Shown here piece by piece: positions 26,738 through 35,794 of a stretch of DNA of 64,000 nt. The stretch spans positions 36,911 through 100,910 of the forward strand of contig NZ_LAYQ01000006.1 of the NCBI RefSeq assembly GCF_000988205.1, read 5' to 3'. This DNA comes from Corynebacterium minutissimum. GTDB taxonomy: Bacteria; Actinomycetota; Actinomycetes; Mycobacteriales; Mycobacteriaceae. The position numbers and the translations under genes were made by a program. Within the stretch, counting starts at the first letter, position 1. Every line of letters begins with the position of its first letter. The notes under the pieces were generated by a model, which did no database searches, had not been told where the DNA came from, and worked only from the letters and a program-made list of their open reading frames with translations.

Positions 26738-28714
26738 TTAGCGGTTCAGGCTTCTAATTACGACAACCAGAGCGATAACGAGACCGAACAGGACCAGCAA
26801 TCCAAGCCCCACCAAAAGGAAGGGAAACCCGGAGAAGAACGATGAGTCATCGCTGTCTTGCGCGCGGTTCTCCTTGTCTTCTTTATCTTCTTTTTCCGCT
26901 GGCGCAGAGGGCTTCTCGGTCTCGAGTTTGACCGGTGCAAAAGTTGGCTCCGGAACGGGATCGCCCATGGCGTCTGCCACGAGGTCATAAGTAAGCACCG
27001 GCAACTGGGTGTTTTCGTCGATTTCTTGCTCGGTCAGGAGCTGCTCGTAGTTAACAGCGATGTATTGCTCGCCGCCCTGCCACACGCTTTCGGTTTCCCA
27101 CATCCCAGACCCATCGTTGTGCGAGCCGCCGTAACGGTTGGCAAAGAGGATTGGTGCTGGGTAGCTGAAATCCATCTTGGTGTCTTTCTGAATGGTCGCG
27201 TGGGACCCCTCAACGTGAATCTGTGCCCGGGCTTCGTTGTACGCGGTAACGATCAGGGCGTCACCCGGCCCATTGTTGTCAAAGTCATCGGCCTCTTCGA
27301 CCATGGAGACCGTGCCGGCAACCTGTTGCCCGTGTTCGGCAGAAATGCGATAAAAGTGCGTTTCACCAGGCACAATCTGTGCGCGTACCGGCTGCTGTGG
27401 GGTGAGCTCAGCAGCGTTGGTAAACCACGTTCCGGGAGTAACCTCAGTGGCGTCGCCGGAAGCCGTGACATGGCCGGGTTCGGTCTTTTCCTCGGCCAGA
27501 TCTGGTTGGCCCTCCATGTCCGGCTCGCCAAAGCGGGTGATGGTCACTTCTACGCCGAGCTCCTCATCCTGTTTCCAATCACCTCGTCGCTCGATAATGA
27601 AGGCAAGTTCATCGGAGTCGCAGCCCTCTTCACCACCCTGGGTGCTATACAAGGTCGCTGTTTGGTACTGGTTTACCGAGTTATCACCAGCGGTAGCGGT
27701 GTCGAGCTCGCAAGATAGCTCGGCTGCGTGAATTCCCAAGTACAGAGTTCCACCTTTTCGGAAGTTGTTGATGCTTGGTGTTTGCGTTGAGTTGGCGCTG
27801 ATCACAACGCGCTCGCCTTCAGCAATGGGGGTGGTGAAGAATGTCTCGGATTCAGCCGAGTGGCCTTTACCTTCCGTCGGCAGAAGAGTGGTGGAGAAGG
27901 CCTCTATGTCACGGTCTACCTTGGCGGGGGAACCCTCGGTTTTGCCGCCTTCGATCTCCTCTAGGTTGGACTCGTAGGCGTTGAAGGTGCGCGGGGCCGC
28001 ACGGTTCAGCTCCTTGGCCAAGCTATCGGCGTCGGAGGCGTTGGCGTAGGTGCCGCCGGTGGCGTCGGCAATGCACTGCAGTTCCTGCTGAGCCTCGGGC
28101 TCAACGTTGAAGCCGACGGTGTTGATGACTAGGTCGATGCCCTGCTCCTTCAGCTCCTTCGCCACATCGCAGACTGGTGGCGGGGTACAGGTGGCAACGC
28201 CATCCGAGACCAAGATGATGCTGCGCTGGCCTTCTTTGGGGAGTTCTGCCGCGGCCTTGCGCAGGGACTCGCCGATGGGCGTAAAGCCGCGCGGTTGCAG
28301 GCCGTCCATGTGGGCGATCATCTTCTCAGAGTTGCCGGCCTCGGGTGGTGTGACCACGGTGATGTCCTGGCAGCCGGCCGCCTCATCTTCAGGGGCCTCG
28401 CCGGTGTTGCCGCCGTAGGTGACAAGCCCCAGAGGGGCGTCGTCACCAGCCTCCGTGATGAAGGTGCGGGCGGCATCTTTGGCGGCATCAATGCGGGTCT
28501 GCCCGCCGGCGTCGTTGGTGATCATCGAGCCGGAGGAATCGAAAACCACCATGGTTGGGGCCATGGTGCTGGAAGAGGAACTGGGGGCGTTCGTCTCTTC
28601 TTCAGCAGAGGCTACCGGAAGGAGACCTGATACAACGGCAAGAGCGGTTGTTCCAAGAACAGCGATCAACGCCGTTAACAGAGGCGTTAGAGAGAAGCGT
28701 GACGTGTTTTCCAT
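26738..28714 (-). CDS. Surface von Willebrand factor A domain protein
   Basis: The preferred ATG at 28714 gives 658 residues. A signal peptide (residues 1-37, ending LPVASA) is followed by a VWA domain with the metal-site motif DSSGSM and downstream Thr/Asp loops (FTPIGESL, LVSDGVATC). A large region rich in beta strands (about residues 250-590) precedes an acidic/lysine linker. A C-terminal membrane helix (PFLLVGLGLLVLFGLVIALV) ends in RSLNR, anchoring it with the VWA domain outside. Such proteins bind metal and ligands, but this one's partner is unknown. It is divergent from the DUF1963 gene. Confidence 0.82.
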   Translation of the reverse strand: MENTSRFSLTPLLTALIAVLGTTALAVVSGLLPVASAEEETNAPSSSSSTMAPTMVVFDSSGSMITNDAGGQTRIDAAKDAARTFITEAGDDAPLGLVTYGGNTGEAPEDEAAGCQDITVVTPPEAGNSEKMIAHMDGLQPRGFTPIGESLRKAAAELPKEGQRSIILVSDGVATCTPPPVCDVAKELKEQGIDLVINTVGFNVEPEAQQELQCIADATGGTYANASDADSLAKELNRAAPRTFNAYESNLEEIEGGKTEGSPAKVDRDIEAFSTTLLPTEGKGHSAESETFFTTPIAEGERVVISANSTQTPSINNFRKGGTLYLGIHAAELSCELDTATAGDNSVNQYQTATLYSTQGGEEGCDSDELAFIIERRGDWKQDEELGVEVTITRFGEPDMEGQPDLAEEKTEPGHVTASGDATEVTPGTWFTNAAELTPQQPVRAQIVPGETHFYRISAEHGQQVAGTVSMVEEADDFDNNGPGDALIVTAYNEARAQIHVEGSHATIQKDTKMDFSYPAPILFANRYGGSHNDGSGMWETESVWQGGEQYIAVNYEQLLTEQEIDENTQLPVLTYDLVADAMGDPVPEPTFAPVKLETEKPSAPAEKEDKEDKENRAQDSDDSSFFSGFPFLLVGLGLLVLFGLVIALVVVIRSLNR

Positions 28715-28817
28715 GTGAGCCAAGCTACATTGAACGCCTGCATGCCGCTTGCCATCGGAAAGGCGGTGGGGAATATCCCCCGAGCTACCTGCATGATTCT
28801 TCTTTAAAATCGCCCCC

Positions 28818-29780
28818 ATGACAGCAGAAGACGACTTTTATGCCCTGAAGTATTCCTTCGACAGTGTCTTCACGCGCCCGATCGTCGACTTTGCGGAAAG
28901 CGCCCGCCCAGATTCGCCTACCACCTCCAAGCTGTGCGGAACCCCGTACCTGCCAGAGCACGCGCCGTACCCCGAGTACGACGACGAGCCCATGTGCTTT
29001 ATTGCCCAGTTCAATTTCGCTGAGTTTGAACCGCTTCCCGGTTTCCCTACCTCCGGCCTCCTTCAGCTTTTCGTACCCGGTGAGTACGGATGGGGAATGG
29101 AACTCTGTAACAAGTATGTGGCGACAGGTGAACGCGCTTCCACGCCCTTCGCTCGATACCTTGAAGACATCTCCGCCCCACACGTAGGCGAGGTGCCGGA
29201 GGAAGTAGAGGATTCAGGAGAGCACCCAGCGGAGGAACCGCTGGAGGCTACGACTATCGACGGGAAGCTGAGCGAGCTGAGCGTTACCGAAAACGCGCAC
29301 GAGTTCGGCCGCACCGCCTTTTGGAACAACGACCTTAGGGCTCTCCTGCGGCGCGGCGAGGACCTGGTGGATGTTCACACATACGGCTGGGGCATTATCA
29401 CGCGGCGCGTTATCGACGGGGAAACCACAATCGAGGCGACGAAGCTCCCCGGCGATACTAAGGACGGCCAGAAGGAATTGTTCGATGAGATTGTGGCCAG
29501 CGTTGAAGCCGAGGGGTTCAGCGTTGATCCCACCGCTGAGGAATCAGAGGAGCGCGTAAACCTCGAGGACGGGCAGTGCGAGGTTCGCCTCGGCGGCTAC
29601 GCTACCTACTGGAACCCCAGCAAACTTCCTATTAGCGATGAACACATCGCACTCGCGACGGCGGATAATGGTGGCACATTCGAATGGGGTGATGGAGGAA
29701 TCGGAAACTTTTACATCCACCCCGAAGACCTCGCCGCGCGTAACTTCGACAAGGTTCTCTTCGACTGGGACTGCGGCTAA
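28818..29780 (+). CDS. YwqG-family protein (DUF1963)
   Basis: This 320-residue cytoplasmic protein has the DUF1963/YwqG features: SKLCGTPYLPEHAPYP near the N-terminus, CFIAQFNFAEFEPLPGFPTSG, LLQLFVPG, and the C-terminal HIALATADNGGTFEWGDGG followed by FYIHPEDL. Members bind no known cofactor and have no established function. The start is ATG 28818, divergent from the surface protein gene with about 100 bases between. The acidic insert around residues 120-150 is variable in the family. Confidence 0.82.
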   Translation: MTAEDDFYALKYSFDSVFTRPIVDFAESARPDSPTTSKLCGTPYLPEHAPYPEYDDEPMCFIAQFNFAEFEPLPGFPTSGLLQLFVPGEYGWGMELCNKYVATGERASTPFARYLEDISAPHVGEVPEEVEDSGEHPAEEPLEATTIDGKLSELSVTENAHEFGRTAFWNNDLRALLRRGEDLVDVHTYGWGIITRRVIDGETTIEATKLPGDTKDGQKELFDEIVASVEAEGFSVDPTAEESEERVNLEDGQCEVRLGGYATYWNPSKLPISDEHIALATADNGGTFEWGDGGIGNFYIHPEDLAARNFDKVLFDWDCG

Positions 29781-29794
29781 AGCGGCTGCCATCC

Positions 29795-30244
29795 CTATCG
29801 CTCATCCAGCGCCCGCAGATAAAACCACCGGATCAGAGCGCGCCGGGGTATATCGAGCAGCGGGCGCAGGAAGGTTAGGTGGGCGGGGTGGGAGGAGGCG
29901 TCGACAAGCAGCAGCGTGCGCCCATCCCGCAGGCGTTCTAAGGTGAAGGTCTCCTCGCCGCGCTCAATGTGGCCGGGGAGGGTGCCGTAGGTAAAACCGC
30001 AGCGTCCCTCCTCGTGGAACACATCCACCACTCGGCAGCGAAACTCCCACGGCCCCAACCCGAGGCCGACCTCCGCGCCTTCTTCCACCGTGGCGTGGCT
30101 CGGGCGAACCCGAAAAAGACCGCTGCGCTGCGGGCCCCAGCGGAACAGTTTGTCTGCGGCAATATCGAAATCGGCGTCTATGACACGGGACATGTGCAGC
30201 TGCGGGAACCCTTCGGCGGAGGAGTAGGAGAGTGGCTCAGGCAT
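29795..30244 (-). CDS. DUF1990 family protein
   Basis: The ATG at 30244 gives 149 residues beginning MPEPLSYSSAEGFP. It contains LFRWGPQRSGLFRV, GPWEFRCRVVDVFHEEGRCGFTYGTLPGH and ERGEETFTLE, the recurrent elements of DUF1990, plus a C-terminal RPLLDIPRRALIRWFYLRAL. It is a small soluble beta-rich protein. Function unknown. A TTG at 30262 is an alternative start. It is convergent with the DUF1963 gene and divergent from the DUF418 gene. Confidence 0.75.
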   Translation of the reverse strand: MPEPLSYSSAEGFPQLHMSRVIDADFDIAADKLFRWGPQRSGLFRVRPSHATVEEGAEVGLGLGPWEFRCRVVDVFHEEGRCGFTYGTLPGHIERGEETFTLERLRDGRTLLLVDASSHPAHLTFLRPLLDIPRRALIRWFYLRALDER

Positions 30245-30303
30245 GGGGCTTAGCCTAGTCAAACTGCCCTTAGAAGATGCTTGAGAAGAGTAAAATAGGG
30301 TGT

Positions 30304-31509
30304 ATGCAGGAGAAACGACAACGACTTATCGTTCCTGACTTAGCGCGCGGCACGGCGCTTTTGGGGATTGCCATGGCGAATGCTGTGCAGAGCTGGGTAG
30401 TCAATGAGTGGTCGATAGGCCCCAGCTCCACCGTGGGCGGTGTGCGCCCCGGCAGCACTTTAGACATTTTCTCCGCGGTGTTCACCGGCATGTTTGTACG
30501 TGTGCGAGGCCTGCCGATGTTCTGCATGCTGTTGGGCTTCGGCATTGGTCTCATTGCTGCGAGCCTGCAGCGCAAGGGCTACACCACTACAGAGTCACGG
30601 CGTGTGCTCATCCGCCGCTACGGATTGCTGGCGGTCTTTGGTCTGGCACATGGCTTCGTGCTTTTCGACGGGGACATCATGCTGGTCTATGGCCTCATGG
30701 GCATCGCGTTGGCTCGGTGCTTTACGCTCTCGACGCGCACGCTGCGGCGCATTGCCTACTGGTTCTTTGGCGGCTATGCGGCTTTCGCCGGTTCGGGCGC
30801 ATTGGGAGCCTATTTTGGTTACTTCAATCCTCTGCCCAGTTCGCGGCCGATGACCGATGACCTTGTCACCTTCGGCGACTATTTCGCCCGCAACCTGCGC
30901 GGTGAGGTTGCTGCCTTGGGGCAGGTCCCCATCGTCTTCGTGGGGCTAGTAGGTGCCTTGCTCATCGGGTACATCTGGGCGCGGGAGGGCGTGCTGGCCA
31001 ACGTTTCTGCACACCGCCGCACTCTCATCACCTGGGTTGTCATCGCAGGCGCGGTCATCGTCTTTGTGGGGCTTCCGTGGGGTCTTACTGCCGCTGGCGT
31101 TTTACCAATTGAACTGGAACCAGTGTTCTTCATGCTGAACCAGGCTTGTGGCTTTCTTACTGGTCCTGGCATTCTGGCGATATTGGCACTGCTCACGGAG
31201 AGACTCGACAACCGGGTCCCCGGGTGGGCCTATGCTTTCGTAGCGCTAGGCAAGCGCTCGATGTCGGGCTACATTTCGCAGTCGGTCTTCTTCATCATTC
31301 TGGTTACCCCAGCTGGCTTCGGACTAGGTGCGGATGCTTCGGTGAGTGGCAAGCTTGGTATCGGTCTGCTGGTCTTTGTCCTGACGCTGCTGCTCGCTGC
31401 TCTGCTTGAGGCTTGGGGCAAACCTGGCCCGTTCGAGTGGGCGCATCGCCGGTTGGCGTATGGCCCAACGGGTCGTATTGAGCCTAAGTCGGCTCTCGGG
31501 TCGGCTTGA
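30304..31509 (+). CDS. DUF418 family membrane protein
   Basis: This protein of about 401 residues begins MQEKRQRLIVPDLARGTALLGIAMAN, the typical DUF418 opening (D-RG-A-LGI). It carries roughly ten membrane helices, an RSMSGYISQS motif in the C-terminal third and a short soluble tail. The family is related to acyltransferase-3-like membrane proteins but its reaction is unknown. ATG 30304 is preferred because the conserved domain begins there; ATG 30277 would add nine residues. A -10-like TAAAAT at 30291-30296 suggests transcription begins at or near the ATG. Confidence 0.8.
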   Translation: MQEKRQRLIVPDLARGTALLGIAMANAVQSWVVNEWSIGPSSTVGGVRPGSTLDIFSAVFTGMFVRVRGLPMFCMLLGFGIGLIAASLQRKGYTTTESRRVLIRRYGLLAVFGLAHGFVLFDGDIMLVYGLMGIALARCFTLSTRTLRRIAYWFFGGYAAFAGSGALGAYFGYFNPLPSSRPMTDDLVTFGDYFARNLRGEVAALGQVPIVFVGLVGALLIGYIWAREGVLANVSAHRRTLITWVVIAGAVIVFVGLPWGLTAAGVLPIELEPVFFMLNQACGFLTGPGILAILALLTERLDNRVPGWAYAFVALGKRSMSGYISQSVFFIILVTPAGFGLGADASVSGKLGIGLLVFVLTLLLAALLEAWGKPGPFEWAHRRLAYGPTGRIEPKSALGSA

Positions 31510-31516
31510 CGTTGGT

Positions 31517-31825
31517 CTAAGCGGCTGCTTCCTCACACAGGAGCCAACTGCAGAGCTCCTTTTGGGCGCGGTCGACGCCTCCGGAGTAGCTTTCCTCGAG
31601 CTCCAGCTTGACGCCATCAAAAATGCGCTCTGAGATGAGTTCCGCGCGCTCTCTGCTCAGCTTCCCCTGCAGCTCATCGAGGGGCACCTTGAGCTCCGTA
31701 TACGGGCTCGGACGAAAGTACCATGACCGCATGTCGTCGGCGTAGACGACGATAATCGTCTTCGTCATCTGCGATTCCAGCACAACATTTCCAAATACCA
31801 GTGACGTCAGCGTCTTCGATTCCAT
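31517..31825 (-). CDS. Hypothetical protein
   Basis: This 102-residue soluble protein starts MESKTLTSLVFGNVVLES. Two Cys lie near the end (LCSWLLCEEAAA), and there is one Tyr-rich stretch (SWYFRPSPYTEL). No family is recognised. It is convergent with the DUF418 gene, eight bases away. It is kept because of an uninterrupted frame, balanced composition and ordinary codon use, but it could be spurious. Confidence 0.45.
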   Translation of the reverse strand: MESKTLTSLVFGNVVLESQMTKTIIVVYADDMRSWYFRPSPYTELKVPLDELQGKLSRERAELISERIFDGVKLELEESYSGGVDRAQKELCSWLLCEEAAA

Positions 31826-31950
31826 GGCCGCGATTGTAGGCCTGTGTAATGGAATATACGAGGCTTCATTTTTGGAGGCGTTCCGATATATTTTGTCAAC
31901 CTCGCGGGTGTCTTAATCGGGGTTGATGTTTCAGCCGGGGCCGTTTGGAC

Positions 31951-32043
31951 GTGTTGTTGTCGGACATGGCTTCAGCTCTGCAGGCATTGCCGCTGAGCAG
32001 TAATGGGAAGCTGGATCGTCGTGCCCTCCCCGATCCAAATTAA
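31951..32043 (+). pseudogene. C-terminal scrap of an NRPS adenylation domain
   Basis: The frame from 31951 to a TAA at 32041-32043 encodes ...ALQALPLSSNGKLDRRALPD, an exact match to the terminal A10 motif (LPxxxNGKxDRxALP) of acyl/aminoacyl-adenylating domains in NRPS or related synthetases. Nothing upstream belongs to such a protein: the frame closes at a TGA about 25 bases before 31951, with an unrelated gene beyond. Only the end of a lost synthetase survives. Next to siderophore uptake genes this points to a deleted siderophore synthesis cluster. Confidence 0.7.
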
Positions 32044-32063
32044 GTTAAAAAGTCTCGGATTAC

Positions 32064-32106
32064 CCTTGTTAGCCTACCCTGGGTGATGGTAGCCTTGCCT
32101 AACCTT
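32064..32106 (+). promoter_or_regulatory. Two DtxR-like iron boxes before binding-protein gene
   Basis: Boxes resembling the DtxR consensus TTAGGTTAGSCTAACCTAA lie at 32064-32082 (core GTTAGCCTACCCT) and 32088-32106 (core TAGCCTTGCCTAACC), 30-75 bases before the ATG of the siderophore-binding lipoprotein. They predict iron-dependent repression. Confidence 0.7.
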
Positions 32107-32137
32107 GTTCGTTTAGTGAAATGGAAACCCATTCAGG

Positions 32138-33145
32138 ATGAAGAACTCAATCGTTGTCCGTGCGCTCAGTCTCGCCGTGCTCTCCACTACCCTGATGTTG
32201 GGAGCCTGCAGCTCCGATACAGATGGCAAGGCGGAAAATACTTCCTCAGGCGCAAACTCCGCAGCGAATTCCGGTGATAATGCCTCCGAAGTCACCATCA
32301 AGCACGCCAGGGGGGAAGACACATACCCCGTAAACCCCGAGCGCGTCGTTGCCATTGGTCCAGCCATCGACAACCTGCTGGCTATGGGCATCAAGCCCTC
32401 CGCCGTGGTGGTGTCTGCTAAGGACATGAATGCCCCGTGGCGCGACGGCAAGTTGGACGGCGTGGAGATTATCAAGCAGACCGATTTCAAGACTCTGCCG
32501 AAGGAAGAGATCGCTGCCGCTGCTCCGGATTTCATCGTCGGGGACTACTGGACGATCTCCGAGGATAACTACACACAGCTCTCCGAGATCGCGCCCACTC
32601 TGGGTGGTATTGGCACCGAGGGTGAGGGGATCGGCTGGAAGTCGCAGCTGAAGGAGCTCGGCAAGATCTTCAACAAGGAAGATAAAGCTCAAGAAGTCAT
32701 CGACCAGGATGAGAAGGTCTTCACCGATGCGAAGTCCGAGCTGCCGAATATCGAGGGTAAGACCGGTGTGGTCTCCCAGTTCGCTCAGGGATCCTTTGGA
32801 GCTGTGGCCGACCCGAAGGACCCAGGAGCCTCTTTCATCTACGACCTGGGTATGAAATTCCCGGAACCTCTGACCGACGGCTCTATTGAGGTAAAGCAGG
32901 GGCGCGTGACTCTGTCGCCAGAAAACGTCTCCGCCCTGGCTGCGGACTTCATGGTGATCTATAACCGCACCGGTGACATCGCGGAGGTGGAGAAGATCCC
33001 GGGCTACTCAGACCTGCCGCAGGTCAAGTCCGGCGCCACCCTGGCGGGTAACGAGGCTGTGGTTGCCGGCCTGAACACGCCGACCTCCCTGTCCCGTGCA
33101 TGGGTATTGGAGCAGGTCAAGCCTACCTTGAAAAAGCTCTCTTAG
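32138..33145 (+). CDS. Siderophore-binding lipoprotein (FecB-type), orphan
   Basis: This 335-residue protein has a signal peptide with lipobox LMLGACSS, a Ser/Asn/Gly linker, and a class III periplasmic-binding domain (Peripla_BP_2): RVVAIGPAIDNLLAMGIKP, DFIVGDYWTISEDNYTQLSEIAPTL and WKSQLKELGKIF. It captures ferric siderophores outside the membrane for an ABC permease. No permease or ATPase follows, so it must share one, perhaps that at 38.6-42.5 kb. Two DtxR-like boxes precede it and a terminator follows. The remains of an NRPS gene lie just upstream. Confidence 0.88.
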   Translation: MKNSIVVRALSLAVLSTTLMLGACSSDTDGKAENTSSGANSAANSGDNASEVTIKHARGEDTYPVNPERVVAIGPAIDNLLAMGIKPSAVVVSAKDMNAPWRDGKLDGVEIIKQTDFKTLPKEEIAAAAPDFIVGDYWTISEDNYTQLSEIAPTLGGIGTEGEGIGWKSQLKELGKIFNKEDKAQEVIDQDEKVFTDAKSELPNIEGKTGVVSQFAQGSFGAVADPKDPGASFIYDLGMKFPEPLTDGSIEVKQGRVTLSPENVSALAADFMVIYNRTGDIAEVEKIPGYSDLPQVKSGATLAGNEAVVAGLNTPTSLSRAWVLEQVKPTLKKLS

Positions 33146-33160
33146 TCTCTTTTTCTCCAG

Positions 33161-33211
33161 CACCCCTCGCGAGTGTGTCGCCCGGTGTGGCAGCGTGGGG
33201 TGTTTTCTTTT
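33161..33211 (+). terminator. Rho-independent terminator after binding-protein gene
   Basis: CACCCCTCGC (33161-33170) pairs with GCGTGGGGTG (33193-33202) with one mismatch and is followed by TTTTCTTTT, 16 bases past the stop codon. Confidence 0.75.
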
Positions 33212-33617
33212 GCCCTTTCTTGTTCGCTCACTCGCCTCCCCGCTGCCGCCCGCCGACCCGCAAGGAACTTTGCTTGTCTTCTGCGCAGTGGGATCCGGCT
33301 GCTGCGTGGAGGCGCCGTCCAGGGGCGTATCCGGTGCGGGTGAGCGAACTTGAACTTACGCACGCGCAGCTGGTGAAAGCCGATGGCTGGAAGAACGTTT
33401 TCCAGCAGTGGGCACCGCGGTGCTGGACAAGAGTTCGGCTGACCGGCCAGCACCCGAGGCGAGAGGCATCGACCCTGCGCATGCCGACCCACCGCATGCC
33501 GATCCACCGCACTGACCCGCTACACACCGTCCCAATCCACTGAACCAACCCACATACTGACCCTATGCACACCGACTCACCGCACACCGCCAACCCAGAA
33601 ACGAGAAAGGAATGACC
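33212..33617. other. Intergenic region with CA-rich low-complexity stretch
   Basis: No convincing gene is visible; frames here are short or biased. Bases 33475-33600 are a C/A-rich, imperfectly repetitive run (repeats of CCGCATGCCGA/CCCACCGCA type) immediately before the fusion gene. It may be decayed coding sequence, since this island has other relics, but no family can be recognised. Confidence 0.4.
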
Positions 33618-35714
33618 ATGGCGAGGAATAGCCGAGACAGGGAAATCTACCCCATTACGATCCGCGAACTGCAGGTCGATGACATCGAGGACATCACACC
33701 AGGGATGCGTCGCATTACTCTGACGGGCGAACAACTACGCGCCCATAGTGCGTTCGGCGTAGACGCACCCCCGCTAGTCAGCGATGGTTTCGACGACGAT
33801 ATCCGCATCATCTTCCCAGATCCGGCCACCGGGGAGCGCCCTCACCCCATCACACGGGAGGACGCGACGGTGCTATGGCAAGAGGAAGTCAAAGATCTGT
33901 TTCGGACATATACCGTCCGTTCATTCGACGCCTCCCAGGGCCGTCTCGTCGTAGACTTCGCGCGGCATGGCCAAGGCCTGGCCGAGGACTGGTCCGCACG
34001 AGCTCGACCGGGAGATCCCCTGTATATCGCAGGGCCGAAGTCTTGCGCAGCGCTGCCCACCCACACTCCGTGGCTACTGATGGTGGGCGACGAGACGGCG
34101 CTGCCGGCGATTGCTCGCTGTATAGAGTCTTTGCCCGCCGGGTATAGGGCAATGGCGATTATTGAGGTAGCCACGCGGGCACATGTCCAGCGACTGGAGT
34201 TCGAAGCACAGGTGGACATTCACTGGCAGGTGCGAGACGAGGGCGGGGACTTCGTGGCGAAAGTTACCGAGTTGTACGGAGAACACCCAGAGTGGGCGGC
34301 CGAGCCCGCTGCGATGCCCTATGTATGGGCTGCGGGAGAGGCCGGGCGATTGAAGGTGATCCGACGCTGGGTTCGAGCTCTGGGGATTCCGCGGGAAAAC
34401 GTGGAGATTACGGGGTACTGGCGCGCAATGGCACCGGTGCAATCGGAAGCAGGGGCGACGGCTACGCAGGCTGAGAGTGCGGGGCAGGTTACGGGCACTC
34501 CGTCGCAGGGCGACAGTGAGGGGGCGGAGACAGAGGCTGTGACGAGCCACCGTAATGCGCTGGTTGAGCTGCATGAACTCACCGAAATGGGGTCGGCGAT
34601 TCTGGTGCGCCAAGCCGTAGGGTTGGGGATTTTTGGCCTGATTGATGAGGGCGCGGATCGAGTGGATCAACTGGCCGAAGCAACTGGCCTGCAGCAGGAG
34701 CTGGCTCTCCGGATTGCGCGTTACCTGGAGGCAGTGGGGTTAGTGACGTTGTCGGCGGATGTAGCACTGGATAGCTCAGCGGAGGATGTGGCGGACCAAC
34801 GGGCGGTTCGAATCGGCCTCACTACGCTGGGCAGCGAGTTGGCAAACCCGGATTCTCCAGTAAGGGATTGGATTACCGGGCCGGCAGCCGCCAAGACCGC
34901 AGCACTTGGCCAGCTAGGGCAGGCACTGCAGAATCCGGCTGATACCGGCGAGCACCGCTGGGACTACATTGTGCAAACCCAGCCACAACTGGCCGTGGAG
35001 GAACACGAACAGGCGGCCTCCAGCGCTCAGTGGTCGGCCCCGGCCGCAGCGGAGATTCTGAGCACCAAGCTACTAGCACGACAGGATGCTGGCTCGCTTC
35101 GATGTGCGGTGGGAGGTCCGGCCGCGGCGGTGTATGCGGATGAGATTCTACGTAAGATACCGCAGGCCAACGCCGTGGTGTTGGGGTCGTTTTCGGAGGC
35201 AGAGGATGACGCAAGGATTTCAGTAGGCCCAACAACTGCAGCGATGACGGAGCCTGAGGCCAGCGCAGAGGAGGTTATGCTGCGCGATATTGCTCCACGC
35301 CGCCGGGATCGTGCTCGATATAGTGCACTGCACGCTCCAATGGTTGGGCGTAGCGGTGGGGATGCGCGCCGGGCGGATTGGGCTGGCACAGTGGCTACTT
35401 TGTGCGAGCAGGTAGATGCTGTGGTGCTGGTTGATCCGTGGCGACGTTGGCCAGCTATAGAGCTGCAGCAGCTGGTAGCTGCCGTACTACGTTCTGGGAC
35501 GCAGCTGTTCCTGGTGACCCCAGTGCTGCAGGAAAGCGGGGCCGAGGATCATGACTACCAGGAAGATTTATCACGCCTCGTTCTGTATGGATCGCAGCTG
35601 CCCACAGCCCGTGTGATTGCGAAGCACCTGGCTGCCGTGGGGGCGGTAGTGCGTTCGAAGCAGGCGGTGGGGTGGAGTGCCCAGCTGTTCGAGGTGGGGA
35701 GGGGAGGTAGGTAA
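33618..35714 (+). CDS. Siderophore-interacting flavoprotein fused to methyltransferase-like domain
   Basis: This 698-residue protein has two parts. Residues 1-285 are a siderophore-interacting protein (SIP, ferric-siderophore reductase): FAD motif FRTYTVRSF, HGQGLAEDW, MVGDETALPAIARCIESLP and the NAD(P)H-side AGEAGRLKVIRR...ITGYWRAM. After a Gln/Gly/Ala/Thr linker, residues ~320-698 resemble an O-methyltransferase: a dimerisation/winged-helix part (VRQAVGLGIFGLIDEG) and a Rossmann part whose SAM loop is degenerate (AVGGPAAAVYAD). ATG 33618 is preferred over 33612 because GAAAGGA is then six bases away. Likely releases iron from imported siderophore; the second domain's job is unknown. Confidence 0.8.
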   Translation: MARNSRDREIYPITIRELQVDDIEDITPGMRRITLTGEQLRAHSAFGVDAPPLVSDGFDDDIRIIFPDPATGERPHPITREDATVLWQEEVKDLFRTYTVRSFDASQGRLVVDFARHGQGLAEDWSARARPGDPLYIAGPKSCAALPTHTPWLLMVGDETALPAIARCIESLPAGYRAMAIIEVATRAHVQRLEFEAQVDIHWQVRDEGGDFVAKVTELYGEHPEWAAEPAAMPYVWAAGEAGRLKVIRRWVRALGIPRENVEITGYWRAMAPVQSEAGATATQAESAGQVTGTPSQGDSEGAETEAVTSHRNALVELHELTEMGSAILVRQAVGLGIFGLIDEGADRVDQLAEATGLQQELALRIARYLEAVGLVTLSADVALDSSAEDVADQRAVRIGLTTLGSELANPDSPVRDWITGPAAAKTAALGQLGQALQNPADTGEHRWDYIVQTQPQLAVEEHEQAASSAQWSAPAAAEILSTKLLARQDAGSLRCAVGGPAAAVYADEILRKIPQANAVVLGSFSEAEDDARISVGPTTAAMTEPEASAEEVMLRDIAPRRRDRARYSALHAPMVGRSGGDARRADWAGTVATLCEQVDAVVLVDPWRRWPAIELQQLVAAVLRSGTQLFLVTPVLQESGAEDHDYQEDLSRLVLYGSQLPTARVIAKHLAAVGAVVRSKQAVGWSAQLFEVGRGGR

Positions 35715-35794
35715 CTGCCGGTGGTCGGGCGAAGCGTGTGAAGGAGCGGCGGACGTTCGGTGGTTTGCTAAACCGTTTCTAAAGTGACCCCTGT

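Noticed and set aside
33100..33543. 147-codon frame after the orphan binding-protein gene
   Set aside because: It overlaps the binding-protein end and its terminator, and runs into a CA-rich repetitive stretch; no domain or ribosome-binding site.
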